DNA of 64,000 nt from Streptococcus constellatus subsp. constellatus (lineage in GTDB: Bacteria; Bacillota; Bacilli; Lactobacillales; Streptococcaceae), in assembly GCF_023167545.1 (NCBI RefSeq), contig NZ_AP014647.1, positions 992,001-1,056,000 on the forward strand, written 5' to 3'. Positions 25,578-36,036 of the stretch are shown piece by piece. The notes beneath the pieces were generated by a model, which had not been told where the DNA came from, made no database searches, and saw only the letters and a list, made by a program, of their open reading frames with translations. Made by a program: the position numbers and the translations under genes. Position 1 is the first letter of the stretch. Each line of letters starts with the position of its first letter.

Positions 25578-26648
25578 TCATTTCCGATACATTTTCACCT
25601 GAAGATATAAATCATTGTAAATTCCCAGCCATTTCGCCCCTAATTGCTGATAGACTTCCAAATGCTTCATCGTTTCTTCATCTGGATAAAAGGCTCTATC
25701 TTCCTGCACTTCTTTAGGAAGCATTGCTTTGGCTAGTACATTCGGGGTAGAATAACCAACATACAAGGCATTTTTATAGGCATTTTCAGGTTTTAACATA
25801 AAGTTAATGAATTGATAGGCAGCCTTTTTATTTTTGACCGTCTTAGGAATGACAATATTATCAAACCAAAGATTGCTAGCTTCTGGCGGTACGACATAAC
25901 GCAATTTCGGATTTTTATCCAGCATCTGCCGCGCCTCTCCAGAGAAACTAACACCAATAGCAGCATTATTTTGAATCATATAGCCTTTCATCTCATCAGC
26001 AACAATAGCTTTGATGTTTGGTGTTAACGTATAGAGCTTATCAACCGCCTCTTGCAATTGCTTGGTATTCTTTGAATTTAAGCTATATCCTAATGCATTC
26101 AATCCAACGCCCATTACTTCACGCGCTCCATCAATCATCATGATAGAGTTTTTATACTCAGGTCGCCACAAGTCACTCCAATGCTTAGGTGCTGTTTTGA
26201 CCAATTCCGTGTTGTAAACAATGCCTAGCGTTCCCCAAAAGTATGGAATAGAGTATTGATTGCGGGGATCAAATGATTGATTTAAAAATCGTTTTCCAAT
26301 ATTTTCTAAGCCTTTAATCTGAGAATGATCCAACTTTTCTAGTAAGTGTTCCGACATCATTTTTGAAATCATGTATTCACTGGGAATAGCAATATCATAG
26401 GTTGTCCCGCCCTGCTTAATCTTCGTGTACATGGATTCGTTAGAATCAAAGGTTTCATATTGAACTTGGATACCGGTTTCTTTTGTAAATTTCGTCAATA
26501 ATTCTGGATCAATGTAATCTCCCCAATTATAGATGACTAATTTGTCACCAGAACCGATTTTTGTCCGACTTTCAATGTGATGGCTCAAGCCCCAGAGGAT
26601 AAGGATAATAGCAACAATGCCCATTAAAAATGAATAAAGCTTTTTCAT
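25578..26648 (-). CDS. potD: Spermidine/putrescine-binding protein PotD
   Basis: A protein of 356 residues, the extracytoplasmic binding component of the polyamine importer. An N-terminal hydrophobic anchor (about 4-25) lacks a lipobox cysteine, as I recall for pneumococcal PotD, so it is probably an uncleaved anchor. Motifs of the family are VIYNWGDYIDPELL, YDIAIPSEYMI, SIPYFWGTLGIVYN and WFDNIVIPKT. It is the last gene of murB-potABCD and overlaps potC by 4 bases. Confidence 0.95.
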   Translation of the reverse strand: MKKLYSFLMGIVAIILILWGLSHHIESRTKIGSGDKLVIYNWGDYIDPELLTKFTKETGIQVQYETFDSNESMYTKIKQGGTTYDIAIPSEYMISKMMSEHLLEKLDHSQIKGLENIGKRFLNQSFDPRNQYSIPYFWGTLGIVYNTELVKTAPKHWSDLWRPEYKNSIMMIDGAREVMGVGLNALGYSLNSKNTKQLQEAVDKLYTLTPNIKAIVADEMKGYMIQNNAAIGVSFSGEARQMLDKNPKLRYVVPPEASNLWFDNIVIPKTVKNKKAAYQFINFMLKPENAYKNALYVGYSTPNVLAKAMLPKEVQEDRAFYPDEETMKHLEVYQQLGAKWLGIYNDLYLQVKMYRK

Positions 26649-27418
26649 GCCGCATCCTCCTTCTCACGAGAAATAAAATAATAACCAATCACCAAAAGAA
26701 TACTGAAAAGAAATACCAAAGCAGAGAGAGCATTGATTTCTAGAGAAATTCCTTGACGAGCACGCGAGTAAATCTCAACCGACAAGGTTGAAAAACCATT
26801 TCCTGTCACAAAGAACGTCACAGCAAAGTCATCTAGAGAGTAGGTGAAAGCCATAAAGTAACCGGCAATGATAGCTGGTGTCAGATAAGGCAGCATGATT
26901 TCCTTGAGCATCTGAACTTGGCTTGCTCCTAAATCATAGGCCGCCTTAATCATGTCATCATTCATCTCTTTTAACCGTGGCAATATCATCAAGACTACGA
27001 TAGGAATTGAAAAAGCAATATGACTGGCTAAGACTGATAGAAAACCTAATTGAAATTTGATAGTTGTAAAAAGAATTAAGAAACTAGCCCCAATCATGAC
27101 ATCTGGCGCTACCATAAGGATATTATTAACCGATAAAAAGGCATCTTGGTATTTCTTTTTAGCTTGATAAATATAAATGGCACCAAACGTTCCGATTGCT
27201 GTTGCAATCAAAGAAGATAGAAATGCTAAGAAAAAGGTCTGCGCTAAAATGAGCATCAAGCGAGTATCACTGAACATATTTTGAAAATGCGTCAGACTAA
27301 AGCCTGTAAACTTGTTCATATCATCGCCAGCATTGAACGCATAGCCAATCAAATAAAAAATCGGCAAATAAAGAATTAAGAAGATGACTGTTAAATAAAT
27401 ACTAGCAGTTTTTTTCAT
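26645..27418 (-). CDS. potC: Polyamine ABC transporter permease PotC
   Basis: A protein of about 257 residues with six membrane helices and the permease EAA loop (AAYDLGASQVQMLKEIMLPYLTP). I start at 27418 (MKKTASIYL); the longer opening at 27502 reads back into potB. The start overlaps the end of potB by 4 bases. With PotB it forms the membrane channel of the spermidine/putrescine importer powered by PotA. Confidence 0.94.
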   Translation of the reverse strand: MKKTASIYLTVIFLILYLPIFYLIGYAFNAGDDMNKFTGFSLTHFQNMFSDTRLMLILAQTFFLAFLSSLIATAIGTFGAIYIYQAKKKYQDAFLSVNNILMVAPDVMIGASFLILFTTIKFQLGFLSVLASHIAFSIPIVVLMILPRLKEMNDDMIKAAYDLGASQVQMLKEIMLPYLTPAIIAGYFMAFTYSLDDFAVTFFVTGNGFSTLSVEIYSRARQGISLEINALSALVFLFSILLVIGYYFISREKEDAA

Positions 27419-28221
27419 CGCTCTCCCCCTTCTTTCGTTGCCCACATGATAACGAGCATGGCTACAATCAAGACAACACCAATGGTTGAGCCCATTCCCC
27501 AATTTTGTGTAGTCAGAAAATGCTGCTCAATGGCTGTACCTAGCGTAATAACGCGATTGCCACCGATCAAACGCGTCAGCATAAAAAGACTGAGACTAGG
27601 GATAAAGACTGACTGCACACCACTTCTCACGCCATTCATAGATAGAGGGAAAACAACACGACGGAAAGTTTCCCAACGATTGGCACCAAGGTCATAGCTG
27701 GCATTGATCAGATTTTGATCCATGTCCTCTAAAACATTAAAAATCGGCAATATCATAAAGGGCAGCTCAATATAACTGGCTACAAAAATAAAAGAGAAAT
27801 CTGTAAACAGGATTTGCTGAGGACCAATCCCGATAAAACTTAAAAACTGATTGACCGAACCATTTTGTCCAAAAATCCCGATAAAAGCGTAAGCTTTGAG
27901 AAGTAGATTGACCCATGTTGGCAAAATAATGAGCATCAACCAAAGCTGTCTATGCTTTAATTGTGTCAATAAAAATGCAGTTGGATAACTGATTACTAAA
28001 GTGACAACTGTGATAATCCCCGCATATAAAACAGAGTTTAAACTCATTTTGAGATAAGTCAGATTTTGCGAAGCGAAGTAAGTCTTATAATTTTCAAGAG
28101 TAAAGTGACCTTCGATATTGAAAAACGACTGCCAAACAATCATGGCAACAGGCGCTAATACAAACAATAGAACCCAAAGAATATAAGGAGCAACAAAAAG
28201 ATTAGAGGTTGTTTTCTTCAT
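27415..28221 (-). CDS. potB: Polyamine ABC transporter permease PotB
   Basis: A protein of about 268 residues with six membrane helices and the EAA motif ([21 protein letters not shown]). I use the ATG at 28221 ([15 protein letters not shown]), which has a GAGG ribosome site inside the end of potA. The gene overlaps potA by 20 bases and potC by 4. It pairs with PotC as the transporter channel. Confidence 0.94.
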   Translation of the reverse strand: MKKTTSNLFVAPYILWVLLFVLAPVAMIVWQSFFNIEGHFTLENYKTYFASQNLTYLKMSLNSVLYAGIITVVTLVISYPTAFLLTQLKHRQLWLMLIILPTWVNLLLKAYAFIGIFGQNGSVNQFLSFIGIGPQQILFTDFSFIFVASYIELPFMILPIFNVLEDMDQNLINASYDLGANRWETFRRVVFPLSMNGVRSGVQSVFIPSLSLFMLTRLIGGNRVITLGTAIEQHFLTTQNWGMGSTIGVVLIVAMLVIMWATKEGGER

Positions 28222-29359
28222 CGCGCTCCTCCTCAATAGCATTGATTAAGCCTGCTTCCTGCTCTTCCATTTCGACATATTCTTCAATCCGAGCATCAAA
28301 CTCTTCCTCTGTTTCATTAAGCCGCATGATATGAATATCTTCTGGTTCAAACTGCAGTCCGATCTCTTCTCCGACAATGGCCTTGCGAGTCGAATGAATC
28401 ATCCATTCATTGCCCAATTCATCATAAGCGATAATCTCATAATGCACGCCACGGAAAAGCTGCGTATCAACCTTAACTTGCAGTTTTCCTTCTTCCGGAA
28501 GTGTAATCCGCAAATCTTCTGGACGAATGACGACTTCCACCTGCTCATTAGGACGCATTCCTCCGTCGACAGCTTCAAATCGCTTGCCATTAAATTCAAC
28601 CAAATAGTCCTCAATCATCTTTCCTGGAAGAATATTAGATTCGCCGATAAAGGTCGCTACAAAGTGATTAATAGGTTCGTCATATATATCAACAGGTGTT
28701 CCCGACTGGACAATCTCTCCCTCATTCATAACAAAAATCCAGTCACTCATGGCCAGAGCTTCTTCTTGGTCGTGGGTGACAAAGACAAAAGTAATCCCTA
28801 GACGCTGCTGCAATTCACGTAATTCATACTGCATGTCTGTTCGCAACTTCAAATCCAGTGCAGATAAAGGCTCATCCAGCAAAACAACCCGCGGTTCATT
28901 GACAATAGCACGCGCAATAGCCACTCGTTGGCGTTGTCCACCGGACAATTTGCGAATAGAGCGTTTCTCAAAACCATCCAAACGCACCATTTTCAGGACT
29001 TCTGCAACTCGTCGCTCTATTTCCTGTTTTTCAACTTTACGCAAACGCAACGGAAATGCCACATTTTCAAAAACAGTCATGTGCGGAAAAAGGGCATAGG
29101 ACTGAAACACCGTATGCACATCACGTTTGTTGGTTGGAATATCGTTGATTCGGACGCCGTCAAGAAAAACATCACCGCTGGACGCATCCAACAAGCCAGC
29201 GATGATATTTAGAATGGTTGATTTTCCTGATCCAGAAGCACCTAAAAGAGTGTAAAACTTCCCTTCTTCTAATTCAAAATTGATGTCTTTTAAGACGACT
29301 GTATTATTATCTTCAAAAACTTTTGATACGTTTTTAAATTCAATTATTGGTTTGTTCAA
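28202..29359 (-). CDS. potA: Polyamine ABC transporter ATPase PotA, TTG start
   Basis: A protein of 385 residues. The ATPase domain has Walker [11 protein letters not shown], signature LSGGQRQR and Walker [13 protein letters not shown], and a C-terminal TOBE-like domain follows (about 290-350). The family's N-terminus ([13 protein letters not shown]) requires a TTG start at 29359, since no ATG or GTG lies in frame nearby. The ribosome site AAGGA is 11 bases away but only 4 bases from an out-of-frame ATG at 29366. It energises PotBC. Confidence 0.95.
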   Translation of the reverse strand: MNKPIIEFKNVSKVFEDNNTVVLKDINFELEEGKFYTLLGASGSGKSTILNIIAGLLDASSGDVFLDGVRINDIPTNKRDVHTVFQSYALFPHMTVFENVAFPLRLRKVEKQEIERRVAEVLKMVRLDGFEKRSIRKLSGGQRQRVAIARAIVNEPRVVLLDEPLSALDLKLRTDMQYELRELQQRLGITFVFVTHDQEEALAMSDWIFVMNEGEIVQSGTPVDIYDEPINHFVATFIGESNILPGKMIEDYLVEFNGKRFEAVDGGMRPNEQVEVVIRPEDLRITLPEEGKLQVKVDTQLFRGVHYEIIAYDELGNEWMIHSTRKAIVGEEIGLQFEPEDIHIMRLNETEEEFDARIEEYVEMEEQEAGLINAIEEERDEENNL

Positions 29360-29375
29360 TTGCCATAAATTCCTT
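29340..29375 (-). promoter_or_regulatory. Short upstream ORF overlapping the potA TTG start
   Basis: Read leftward, AAGGA (complement of 29371-29375) is 4 bases before an ATG at 29366. That ATG opens an eight-residue frame (MAIEQTNN, stop at 29340) running across the potA TTG in another frame. A ribosome on this site would pass the potA start and could re-initiate, or compete with it. This is what the bases show; a regulatory role is inference. Confidence 0.4.
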
Positions 29376-29455
29376 CTTTTTCATAGATTGACAAATTAAA
29401 GTCTTGTCCTGACTGATTTTCTTGGAGAATGTCATCGAAAAATACCAAGATATTA

Positions 29456-30358
29456 TCACTTCTCGCCAATAATTCGGACTTCTCTTTCCAAAGTCACACC
29501 TGAATGAGCTTTGACTGTCTCAATCACATGTGCAATCAAATTTTCATAATCAGCTGCTGTTCCATTATCAACATTGACCATAAAACCTGCATGCTTTGTC
29601 GAAACTTCTACCCCACCAATGCGGTGCCCTTTTAAATTTGCTTCACTAATCAATTGCCCTGCGAAATGCCCCACCGGACGTTTAAAAACAGAGCCACAAG
29701 AAGGATACTCTAAAGGCTGCTTCAATTGACGAAGGTGGGTCAAACGTTCCATTTCTTGACGAATCACACGGTGCATTCCTGGTGCTAAGGCAAACTTGGC
29801 AGAGATTACCACATCGCCTGTCTGTTGAACGTAAGAACGGCGATAGCCAAATTTCATGTCTTGAGCACTGATATTTTTGATTTCTCCATCTCGTGTCAGC
29901 ACCTTACAAGAAAGTAAAATATGCGAAATTTCACCACCATAAGCACCAGCATTCATAAAGACAGCTCCGCCAATACTCCCTGGAATCCCGCAAGCAAACT
30001 CAAAACCTGTCAGACTGTGATAAAGCGCAACATGGGTCGTCTCAATCAGATTGGCACCTGCTTCTGCTTCAATGGTGTAGCCGTCTACTGCAACACCGTT
30101 TAACTTATCAAACATAATAACAAAACCGCGAATACCACCGTCGCGAACGATGATATTGCTAGCATTCCCTAGTACCATCCAAGGAATCTGCTCCCGATTA
30201 GCAAATTTCACCACTCGTGCTAATTCATAACGATTTCGCGGAAAAACCAGATAATCGGCAGCTCCACCTACTTTTGTGTAAGTATATTGTTTTAAAGGTT
30301 CATCAAAACGGATATCAATTCCGTTCAATTCAGATTTTAACGTTTCTAAAGTTGACAT
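29456..30358 (-). CDS. murB: UDP-N-acetylenolpyruvoylglucosamine reductase MurB
   Basis: A protein of about 300 residues with the FAD-binding MurB motifs [51 protein letters not shown] and the active-site [11 protein letters not shown]. It reduces enolpyruvyl-UDP-GlcNAc in peptidoglycan synthesis. I prefer the ATG at 30358 (MSTLETLK), which is 7 bases from GAGAGA, over 30379. An extended -10 (TGATATAAT, TATAAT complement of 30390-30395) lies upstream. Leading the pot operon is the usual streptococcal order. Confidence 0.95.
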   Translation of the reverse strand: MSTLETLKSELNGIDIRFDEPLKQYTYTKVGGAADYLVFPRNRYELARVVKFANREQIPWMVLGNASNIIVRDGGIRGFVIMFDKLNGVAVDGYTIEAEAGANLIETTHVALYHSLTGFEFACGIPGSIGGAVFMNAGAYGGEISHILLSCKVLTRDGEIKNISAQDMKFGYRRSYVQQTGDVVISAKFALAPGMHRVIRQEMERLTHLRQLKQPLEYPSCGSVFKRPVGHFAGQLISEANLKGHRIGGVEVSTKHAGFMVNVDNGTAADYENLIAHVIETVKAHSGVTLEREVRIIGEK

Positions 30359-30495
30359 TTTCATTTCTCTCTTAAACAAAATTCAATCTATTATATCAAA
30401 TTTAGGGCACATTTACGATAGAATAAAGAAAAATATTTCCCTTACAAATCCGAAAAATGCTTGTACGATCTTATTCGTGATTTATATGAGCTACG

Positions 30496-30550
30496 AAAAA
30501 AGAGCGGGGAAGCTGTCATTGCATAGAAACCAACTTCTTCTCACTCTTTT
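30496..30550 (-). terminator. Terminator after the lipoprotein gene
   Basis: Read leftward, AAAAGAGTGAGAAG is followed after a loop by CTTCCCCGCTCTTTTTT. The arms pair with one or two mismatches and the structure ends in a T run. It ends the leftward lipoprotein transcript before murB. Confidence 0.6.
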
Positions 30551-30605
30551 CAATTTAAGTTTGAATATCACATTCTCTCAGTTCTTAAAGTTCTCTTTAA
30601 ACTTT

Positions 30606-31235
30606 CTATTTACGTAAACTCCATGTCTTTTCAATATAAGGAGGAAGCTTTATTAGAGTTTCTCGATTGCCTTCAAGTGCAATAAGATAAACTTTCTCGT
30701 CCTTTTTGAAAATCCAACTAACCAGATACTGCCCTGATTTCATGATAACATTTACTTGATAGGCTTCGTTACCTGCAACCGCTCCTTTTGAGCCCCAAAC
30801 CCTATTTACATTTTTATTGTTTTGCCAATTATAATAAATACGATTGGCAATTGTCTGAGCTGTAAACTCTTCTCTTTCTTGAATCTTAGCTTTTTCTTTC
30901 GTGTAAGCATTCATAGTTACAATATTGTAGCCAGAACCATCCGTATACTGAATACTGTCACCACCATCGACATCCCTAAATTTCAACCAATTTTTTGGAA
31001 TGTCAATATAGCCATAATCATCCGAGCCTACACGTTGTGTTTCTTCCGTCTTCACATCGTTTTTCTTAGTAGCTGACGAACTCAAACTACCATTTGCTTT
31101 TTCTGATACTTTGCTTGAAGACGAAATTTGGCTTGATGATTTTGATTTGCTGTTTCCACTTGAATTACATGCTCCAAGACCAACACTAACTAAAATGACT
31201 AAAAATAAAAGAGGATATTTCTTTTTATGATTCAT
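30606..31235 (-). CDS. Streptococcal lipoprotein of unknown function
   Basis: A protein of 209 residues. A lipoprotein signal peptide ends in the lipobox LGAC (Cys23), followed by a Ser/Lys-rich linker (about 24-65) and a globular domain of about 140 residues starting QRVGSDDYGYIDIPKNWLKF. That domain has the look of the PsbP-like or similar small extracytoplasmic domains, but I cannot assign it. AGGAGG precedes the ATG. It is monocistronic, with an IS1182-type element inserted about 75 bases upstream of its start, close to where its promoter should lie. Confidence 0.75.
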   Translation of the reverse strand: MNHKKKYPLLFLVILVSVGLGACNSSGNSKSKSSSQISSSSKVSEKANGSLSSSATKKNDVKTEETQRVGSDDYGYIDIPKNWLKFRDVDGGDSIQYTDGSGYNIVTMNAYTKEKAKIQEREEFTAQTIANRIYYNWQNNKNVNRVWGSKGAVAGNEAYQVNVIMKSGQYLVSWIFKKDEKVYLIALEGNRETLIKLPPYIEKTWSLRK

Positions 31236-31337
31236 AACGACATCTCCTCCTTGCTTTATTTTAGCATATTTTTTAGTAGCAGGAAAGCGTTATTTGTATT
31301 ATTTAAAATGAGTCTGGGACAATAGTCCCTTTGCTAC

Positions 31338-31368
31338 AAAAAAAGCAACGGATTTGCCGTTGCTTTTT
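31338..31368. terminator. Hairpin terminator inside the left end of the IS1182 element
   Basis: AAAAAGCAACGG (to 31351) pairs with CCGTTGCTTTTT (31357-31368) over a 5-base loop, with A and T runs at the two sides. It would stop read-through transcription into the transposase gene. Confidence 0.75.
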
Positions 31369-31431
31369 GCATGGTTGCGATAGTCTTGGTAAAATAGAAT
31401 TGCCCAATAAACCATTTAGAAAGGCTATCCC

Positions 31432-32958
31432 ATGCATATTCACTATAACACAAATCAAACAACTTTACCACTAGAAATCAGTTCTTTCTTGCCACAAGAC
31501 CATCTCGTCTTTACTATTGAAAAAGTGGTGAATGCCTTGGAGGATCGTCACTTCCACACGTTCTATCATAACTTTGGTCGCCCGTCTTATCACCCTAAAA
31601 TGCTTTTAGCCGCTCTACTATTTGCCTACTCGCAAGGGATTTTCTCTGGACGAAAAATCGAAAAAATGATGATTGAAAATCTGGCTATGCAGTACCTAAC
31701 AGGACAGTTGGTTGTCAGCTACCGCACTATCAATCGATTTCGAGTCGCTAAAGGGATGGAAGACCTCATTCGTGATCTTTTCATTGACCTCAATCTTCGT
31801 TTAAAAATGGAAGAGTTAGTGACCTTAGATTGTCTGTTTATTGACGGGACTAAGATTGAAGCCAACGCTAACAAGTATAGTTTCGTGTGGAAAAAGGCCA
31901 CAGACAAGTTTTCCGTCAAACTTCAAGAACAGATACAGGTCTATTTTCAAGAAGAAATCACTCCCCTTATCCATCAGGCCATTAGGCTGGACGAAGAAGA
32001 ACCGATTGCTTCAGAGCAGTTGATTGAATTCGCTCAAGTCCTCGAAGAAGAATTGGAAAAACTGAACCAAGACATTGAGGAGACACCCGTTAAAGGAAAG
32101 GATGAACGTAAAACTCAACGTCGGAAACTCAAGAAAGTCCTGCGTAAAGTCAAGGATGATTTTTCAGTACGTGCTGAAAAATATGAAGGCTACCAAGAGA
32201 CATTTGAAGGGCGTAACAGCTTTTCCAAAACAGATACAGATGCCACTTTTATGCGGATGAAAGAAGACCACATGAAGAATGGTCAACTCAAGGCTGCTTA
32301 CAATCTTCAAATCGCTACTGAAAATCAATTTGTTCTTCATTATGATGTCTTCTCAAATCCGACAGATACCAAGACTCTCCTGCCATTCCTTGAAACTTAT
32401 CCACATGACTTGAAGACCGTTGTCGCAGATGCCGGCTATGGAAGTGAAGAGAACCTCCTTCGTTTAGATGAAAATGAGGTGAACCATCTGATTAAATATG
32501 CCATGTTTGATCAGGAACAGAAGAAAGGGTATAAACAGTCGGCTAGAAACTTAGCGAATTGGTACTATGATGACAAGGAGGATAGCTACACTCATCCTGA
32601 TGGCTGGTGCTATCGTTTTCATCATATCAAACATCAGAAAACACAGACGGACTTTCAACAGGAAATCAAGGTTTACTACGCTGATGAACCTAAATCAGCC
32701 CCTCAAAAGGGACTATATATCAACGAACGTTATCAACACTTAAAAGCTAAAGAATGCCAAGCGCTTTTCTCTCCCGAAGGTAGACAGATTTTCAATCAAC
32801 GTAAGATTGATGTGGAACCTGTCTTTGGGCAGATAAAGGCTTATTTGGGTTACAAGAGATGTAACCTAAGAGGCAAGCGTCAGGTGAAAATTGACATGGG
32901 TTTAGTGCTCATGGCCAATAATCTCCTTAAATACAATAAGAGAACGACTCAAACTTAA
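31432..32958 (+). CDS. IS1182-family transposase
   Basis: A protein of 508 residues with the DDE transposase layout of the IS1182 family. The N-terminal DUF772-like region (GRPSYHPKMLLAALLFAYSQG) is followed by LDCLFIDGTKIEANANKYSF (first acidic site), TVVADAGYGSEENL (second) and RKIDVEPVFGQIKAYLGYKRC (third). The frame is unbroken and starts behind an AAAGG site. The C-terminus (LVLMANNLLKYNK) is typical. Confidence 0.93.
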   Translation: MHIHYNTNQTTLPLEISSFLPQDHLVFTIEKVVNALEDRHFHTFYHNFGRPSYHPKMLLAALLFAYSQGIFSGRKIEKMMIENLAMQYLTGQLVVSYRTINRFRVAKGMEDLIRDLFIDLNLRLKMEELVTLDCLFIDGTKIEANANKYSFVWKKATDKFSVKLQEQIQVYFQEEITPLIHQAIRLDEEEPIASEQLIEFAQVLEEELEKLNQDIEETPVKGKDERKTQRRKLKKVLRKVKDDFSVRAEKYEGYQETFEGRNSFSKTDTDATFMRMKEDHMKNGQLKAAYNLQIATENQFVLHYDVFSNPTDTKTLLPFLETYPHDLKTVVADAGYGSEENLLRLDENEVNHLIKYAMFDQEQKKGYKQSARNLANWYYDDKEDSYTHPDGWCYRFHHIKHQKTQTDFQQEIKVYYADEPKSAPQKGLYINERYQHLKAKECQALFSPEGRQIFNQRKIDVEPVFGQIKAYLGYKRCNLRGKRQVKIDMGLVLMANNLLKYNKRTTQT

Positions 32959-32997
32959 AAAGCTAGAGTTCCATAATTGGGAATCTCTAGCTTTTTT
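32957..32997. terminator. Hairpin terminator inside the right end of the IS1182 element
   Basis: AAAAAGCTAGAG with TTCC pairs with GGAATCTCTAGCTTTTTT over a short loop, one base bulged. It follows the transposase stop directly and works in both directions. Confidence 0.75.
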
Positions 32998-33124
32998 GTG
33001 ACTGAGAACTATTTTGTCTCAGACTCTGAAAGACTCAAACTACCACTGTTCTCTTCATTTCTTACACAGCCAACTTTAAATCCGAAAACTTTTGTATCAG
33101 CTTCTTACGCACTTTGTTAAAAAA

Positions 33125-34948
33125 TTATTCATCATCCATGCTGAGAACGCTGAGGAAGGCTTCTTGTGGAACTTCGACAGATCCGATAGCTTTCATCCGT
33201 TTTTTACCGGCTTTTTGTTTTTCTAGGAGTTTGCGCTTCCGGGAAACGTCACCACCATAACACTTAGCCAAGACATTTTTACGCAGAGCCTTGATGTCTG
33301 TCCGAGCCACGATTTTCTGTCCGATAGCGGCTTGAATTGGCACTTCAAATTGCTGGCGTGGGATAATTTTCTTTAATTTTTCGACAATCAATTTCCCACG
33401 TTCATAAGCAAATTCCTTGTGAACAATAAAGCTGAGAGCATCAACCTTGTCACCATTGAGGAGAATATCCATCTTGACAAGATTAGACTTGCGATATTCT
33501 GAAATTTCATAGTCAAAACTAGCATAGCCACGAGTAGAGGACTTGAGCTTGTCAAAGAAGTCAAAGACGATTTCCGCCAGCGGGATTTGATAGATGACAT
33601 TGACCCGATTTTCATCAATATAGTCCATAGTAACAAAATCACCACGCTTGCGCTGAGCTAATTCCATCACCGCTCCAACAAACTCCTGCGGCACCATAAT
33701 CTGCGCCTTGACATAAGGCTCTTCAATGGAATCAATCTTAGTCGGATCCGGAAACTCGCTCGGATTGGACACATCAAGCGAGGCACCATCTGTCATATTG
33801 ACCTTATAAATAACAGAAGGTGCTGTCATAATCAGATCAATATTAAACTCGCGCTCCAAGCGCTCCTGAATGACATCCATGTGCAGCAAGCCTAAAAAAC
33901 CACAACGGAAACCAAAACCTAGTGCTTGAGATGTCTCTGGTTCAAACTGCAAACTGGCATCATTTAGCTGAAGCTTTTCCAGAGCCTCACGTAAGTCATT
34001 GTACTTATTGGACTCAATTGGGTAGAGACCGGCAAAAACCATCGGGTTCATCTGCTTGTAGCCATGAAGCGGTTCATCTGCTGAATAATCCGCCAAAGTC
34101 ACTGTGTCACCAACCCGAGTATCTTGAACAGTCTTAATAGAAGCTGCAATATAACCAACATCCCCTGTTGCAAGAAAATCTCGTCCAACAGCTTTTGGAG
34201 TAAAAATACCCACTTCAGTTACATCAAAAGTCTTGCCATTACTCATCAACTGAATGGTATCTCCTGGCTTGACCACACCGTCCATAACCCGTACTTGCAG
34301 GATTACCCCACGATAGGCATCGTAAACCGAATCAAAAATGAGAGCCTTGAGCGGCGCTGCCACATTGCCTGTCGGTGCAGGAACTTTCTCCACGATTTGC
34401 TCCAAGATTTCTTCAATCCCAATACCAGCTTTAGCCGAAGCCAACACAGCTTCGCTTGCATCCAAACCAATGACATCTTCAATCTCTGTTCGAACTCGCT
34501 CTGGATCAGCAGCTGGAAGGTCAATTTTATTGATAACTGGTAAGATTTCCAAATCATTATCTAAGGCAAGATAAACATTGGCTAAAGTTTGTGCTTCAAT
34601 ACCTTGTGCTGCATCGACCACCAGAATAGCCCCTTCACAGGCTGCCAATGACCGTGATACCTCATAAGTAAAGTCCACGTGTCCCGGCGTGTCAATCAAG
34701 TGGAAGATATAGGTCTCCCCGTCCTTGGCGGTATAATTGAGCTCGATAGCATTGAGCTTGATGGTGATACCGCGCTCCCGCTCCAAGTCCATGCTGTCCA
34801 AGAGTTGAGCCTGCATTTCTCGGCTGGATACAGTATCCGTTGCTTCCAAAATTCGATCTGCCAAGGTTGACTTACCGTGGTCAATGTGAGCAATGATGGA
34901 GAAATTCCGAATCCGCTCCTGCCGCTTTTTTAATTCATCTACATTCAT
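33125..34948 (-). CDS. lepA: Elongation factor 4 (LepA)
   Basis: A protein of 607 residues, the normal LepA length. GTPase motifs are [14 protein letters not shown] (G1), RERGITIK (G2), DTPGHVDF (G3) and NKIDLP (G4). EF-G-like domains and the LepA-specific C-terminal domain ([23 protein letters not shown]) follow. LepA is a ribosome-associated GTPase that acts on back-translocation or initiation. It is a single leftward gene. Confidence 0.97.
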   Translation of the reverse strand: MNVDELKKRQERIRNFSIIAHIDHGKSTLADRILEATDTVSSREMQAQLLDSMDLERERGITIKLNAIELNYTAKDGETYIFHLIDTPGHVDFTYEVSRSLAACEGAILVVDAAQGIEAQTLANVYLALDNDLEILPVINKIDLPAADPERVRTEIEDVIGLDASEAVLASAKAGIGIEEILEQIVEKVPAPTGNVAAPLKALIFDSVYDAYRGVILQVRVMDGVVKPGDTIQLMSNGKTFDVTEVGIFTPKAVGRDFLATGDVGYIAASIKTVQDTRVGDTVTLADYSADEPLHGYKQMNPMVFAGLYPIESNKYNDLREALEKLQLNDASLQFEPETSQALGFGFRCGFLGLLHMDVIQERLEREFNIDLIMTAPSVIYKVNMTDGASLDVSNPSEFPDPTKIDSIEEPYVKAQIMVPQEFVGAVMELAQRKRGDFVTMDYIDENRVNVIYQIPLAEIVFDFFDKLKSSTRGYASFDYEISEYRKSNLVKMDILLNGDKVDALSFIVHKEFAYERGKLIVEKLKKIIPRQQFEVPIQAAIGQKIVARTDIKALRKNVLAKCYGGDVSRKRKLLEKQKAGKKRMKAIGSVEVPQEAFLSVLSMDDE

Positions 34949-35084
34949 TTTTCTCTTCCTTTTCGGGTATTCTATTTATTATAACATAAGAAAGGTGACT
35001 TTTACCAGTCTTGAAAAGGCATGCCATATTCCGTTTCATTTGTGCTATAATAAAAATAAATACATTTACAGAAACGAGAATGCT

Positions 35085-35900
35085 ATGATTAAACTAATCG
35101 CATTAGACATGGACGGTACGCTTTTAAATAGTCAAAAAGAAATTCCCCAAGCACATATTCAAGCCATTCATCAAGCTGTCGAACATGGAGTAAAGCTGGT
35201 TCTTTGTACAGGCCGCCCTCTAGTCGGAGTGAAACCTTATTATGAACAATTAGGACTGAGTGGAGATAATGAATATGTCATTATCAATAACGGCTGCTCC
35301 ACTCATCAAACAAAGGATTGGAAGCTTGTTGATTGGAAAGAGCTAAGTTCGGAGGATATGCTTTATCTGGATAGAATCGCCAAGCAAACTCCTGCCCAAC
35401 TAACTCTTTTTGACGAAGAACGCTATTTAGTAGTTGACGAAGAGCCAACCGACCTAGTCACCTATGACGCTAGCCTTGTCTTTACAACCCCAACAGAAAT
35501 CAGTCTCGAAGAAGCTATCAGCGGTAAAAATATTATATTTCAAGCTATGTTTTTAGCCCAGCCTGATGAGTTAGATACCTTTGAAAAACAATTTGGTCCG
35601 CAGATTTCTCAACGTTTCAGCGGTGTTCGCTCACAACCGGTCATTTACGAAGCCATGCCAAAGGGCACTACTAAAGCAACAGCTCTTAAGCAATTAGCTC
35701 AACATTTAGAGATTAAACCTCAAGAAATTATGGCACTTGGTGATGCTAACAACGACATTGAAATGATCCAATTTGCAGGTCTTGGCGTGGCTATGGGCAA
35801 TTCTAGCGACTATGTTAAAAAACTAGCCAATTATGTGACAGATACCAATGATGAGAACGGTGTCGCCACAGCTATTGAAAAATTTATTTTTAATAACTGA
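35085..35900 (+). CDS. HAD-superfamily Cof-type sugar phosphatase
   Basis: A protein of 271 residues with HAD motifs: LIALDMDGTLLNS (nucleophile Asp and acid Asp), LCTGRP, the conserved Lys region and MALGDANNDIEMIQ. The cap between motifs is the C2 type of the Cof/YidA group, phosphatases for sugar phosphates and related compounds. I start at 35085; the longer opening at 34893 runs back into lepA. An extended -10 (TGCTATAAT) lies about 35 bases upstream. Substrate cannot be predicted. Confidence 0.9.
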   Translation: MIKLIALDMDGTLLNSQKEIPQAHIQAIHQAVEHGVKLVLCTGRPLVGVKPYYEQLGLSGDNEYVIINNGCSTHQTKDWKLVDWKELSSEDMLYLDRIAKQTPAQLTLFDEERYLVVDEEPTDLVTYDASLVFTTPTEISLEEAISGKNIIFQAMFLAQPDELDTFEKQFGPQISQRFSGVRSQPVIYEAMPKGTTKATALKQLAQHLEIKPQEIMALGDANNDIEMIQFAGLGVAMGNSSDYVKKLANYVTDTNDENGVATAIEKFIFNN

Positions 35901-35907
35901 TAGAATG

Positions 35908-35941
35908 AATCATGAGCTTCCTTTCAAGTTCATGATTTTTA
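35908..35941 (+). terminator. Terminator after the HAD gene
   Basis: AATCATGAGCTT (35908-35919) pairs with AAGTTCATGATT (35926-35937) with one mismatch, followed by TTTT. It lies 8 bases after the stop codon. Confidence 0.75.
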
Positions 35942-36036
35942 TTAAAATATATTGTCATCCGACTTTCATTATTCGTACATAGCCTTCCCTCCCAAAATAT
36001 GATACACTAGTTACATCTATGCAAAAAGGAGAGCTT

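Larger units (their letters stand above)
31310..33026 (+). mobile_element. IS1182-family insertion sequence, apparently complete
   Basis: An element of about 1.7 kb. The left end begins GAGTCTGGGACAATAGT (31310), and the right end read inward from 33026 begins GAGTCTGAGACAAAATAGT. One intact transposase gene lies inside. Each end holds a hairpin terminator (31338-31368 and 32957-32997) that would isolate the transposase from outside transcription. No clear target duplication is visible. It lies between the lipoprotein gene and lepA without breaking a recognisable gene. Confidence 0.88.

Noticed and set aside
28749..29212. Rightward ORFs of about 90-116 codons opposite potA
   Set aside because: They are antisense shadows of the strongly coded ATPase gene, with no promoter or ribosome site. 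The same applies to other rightward frames opposite lepA, fbp and the adhesin.
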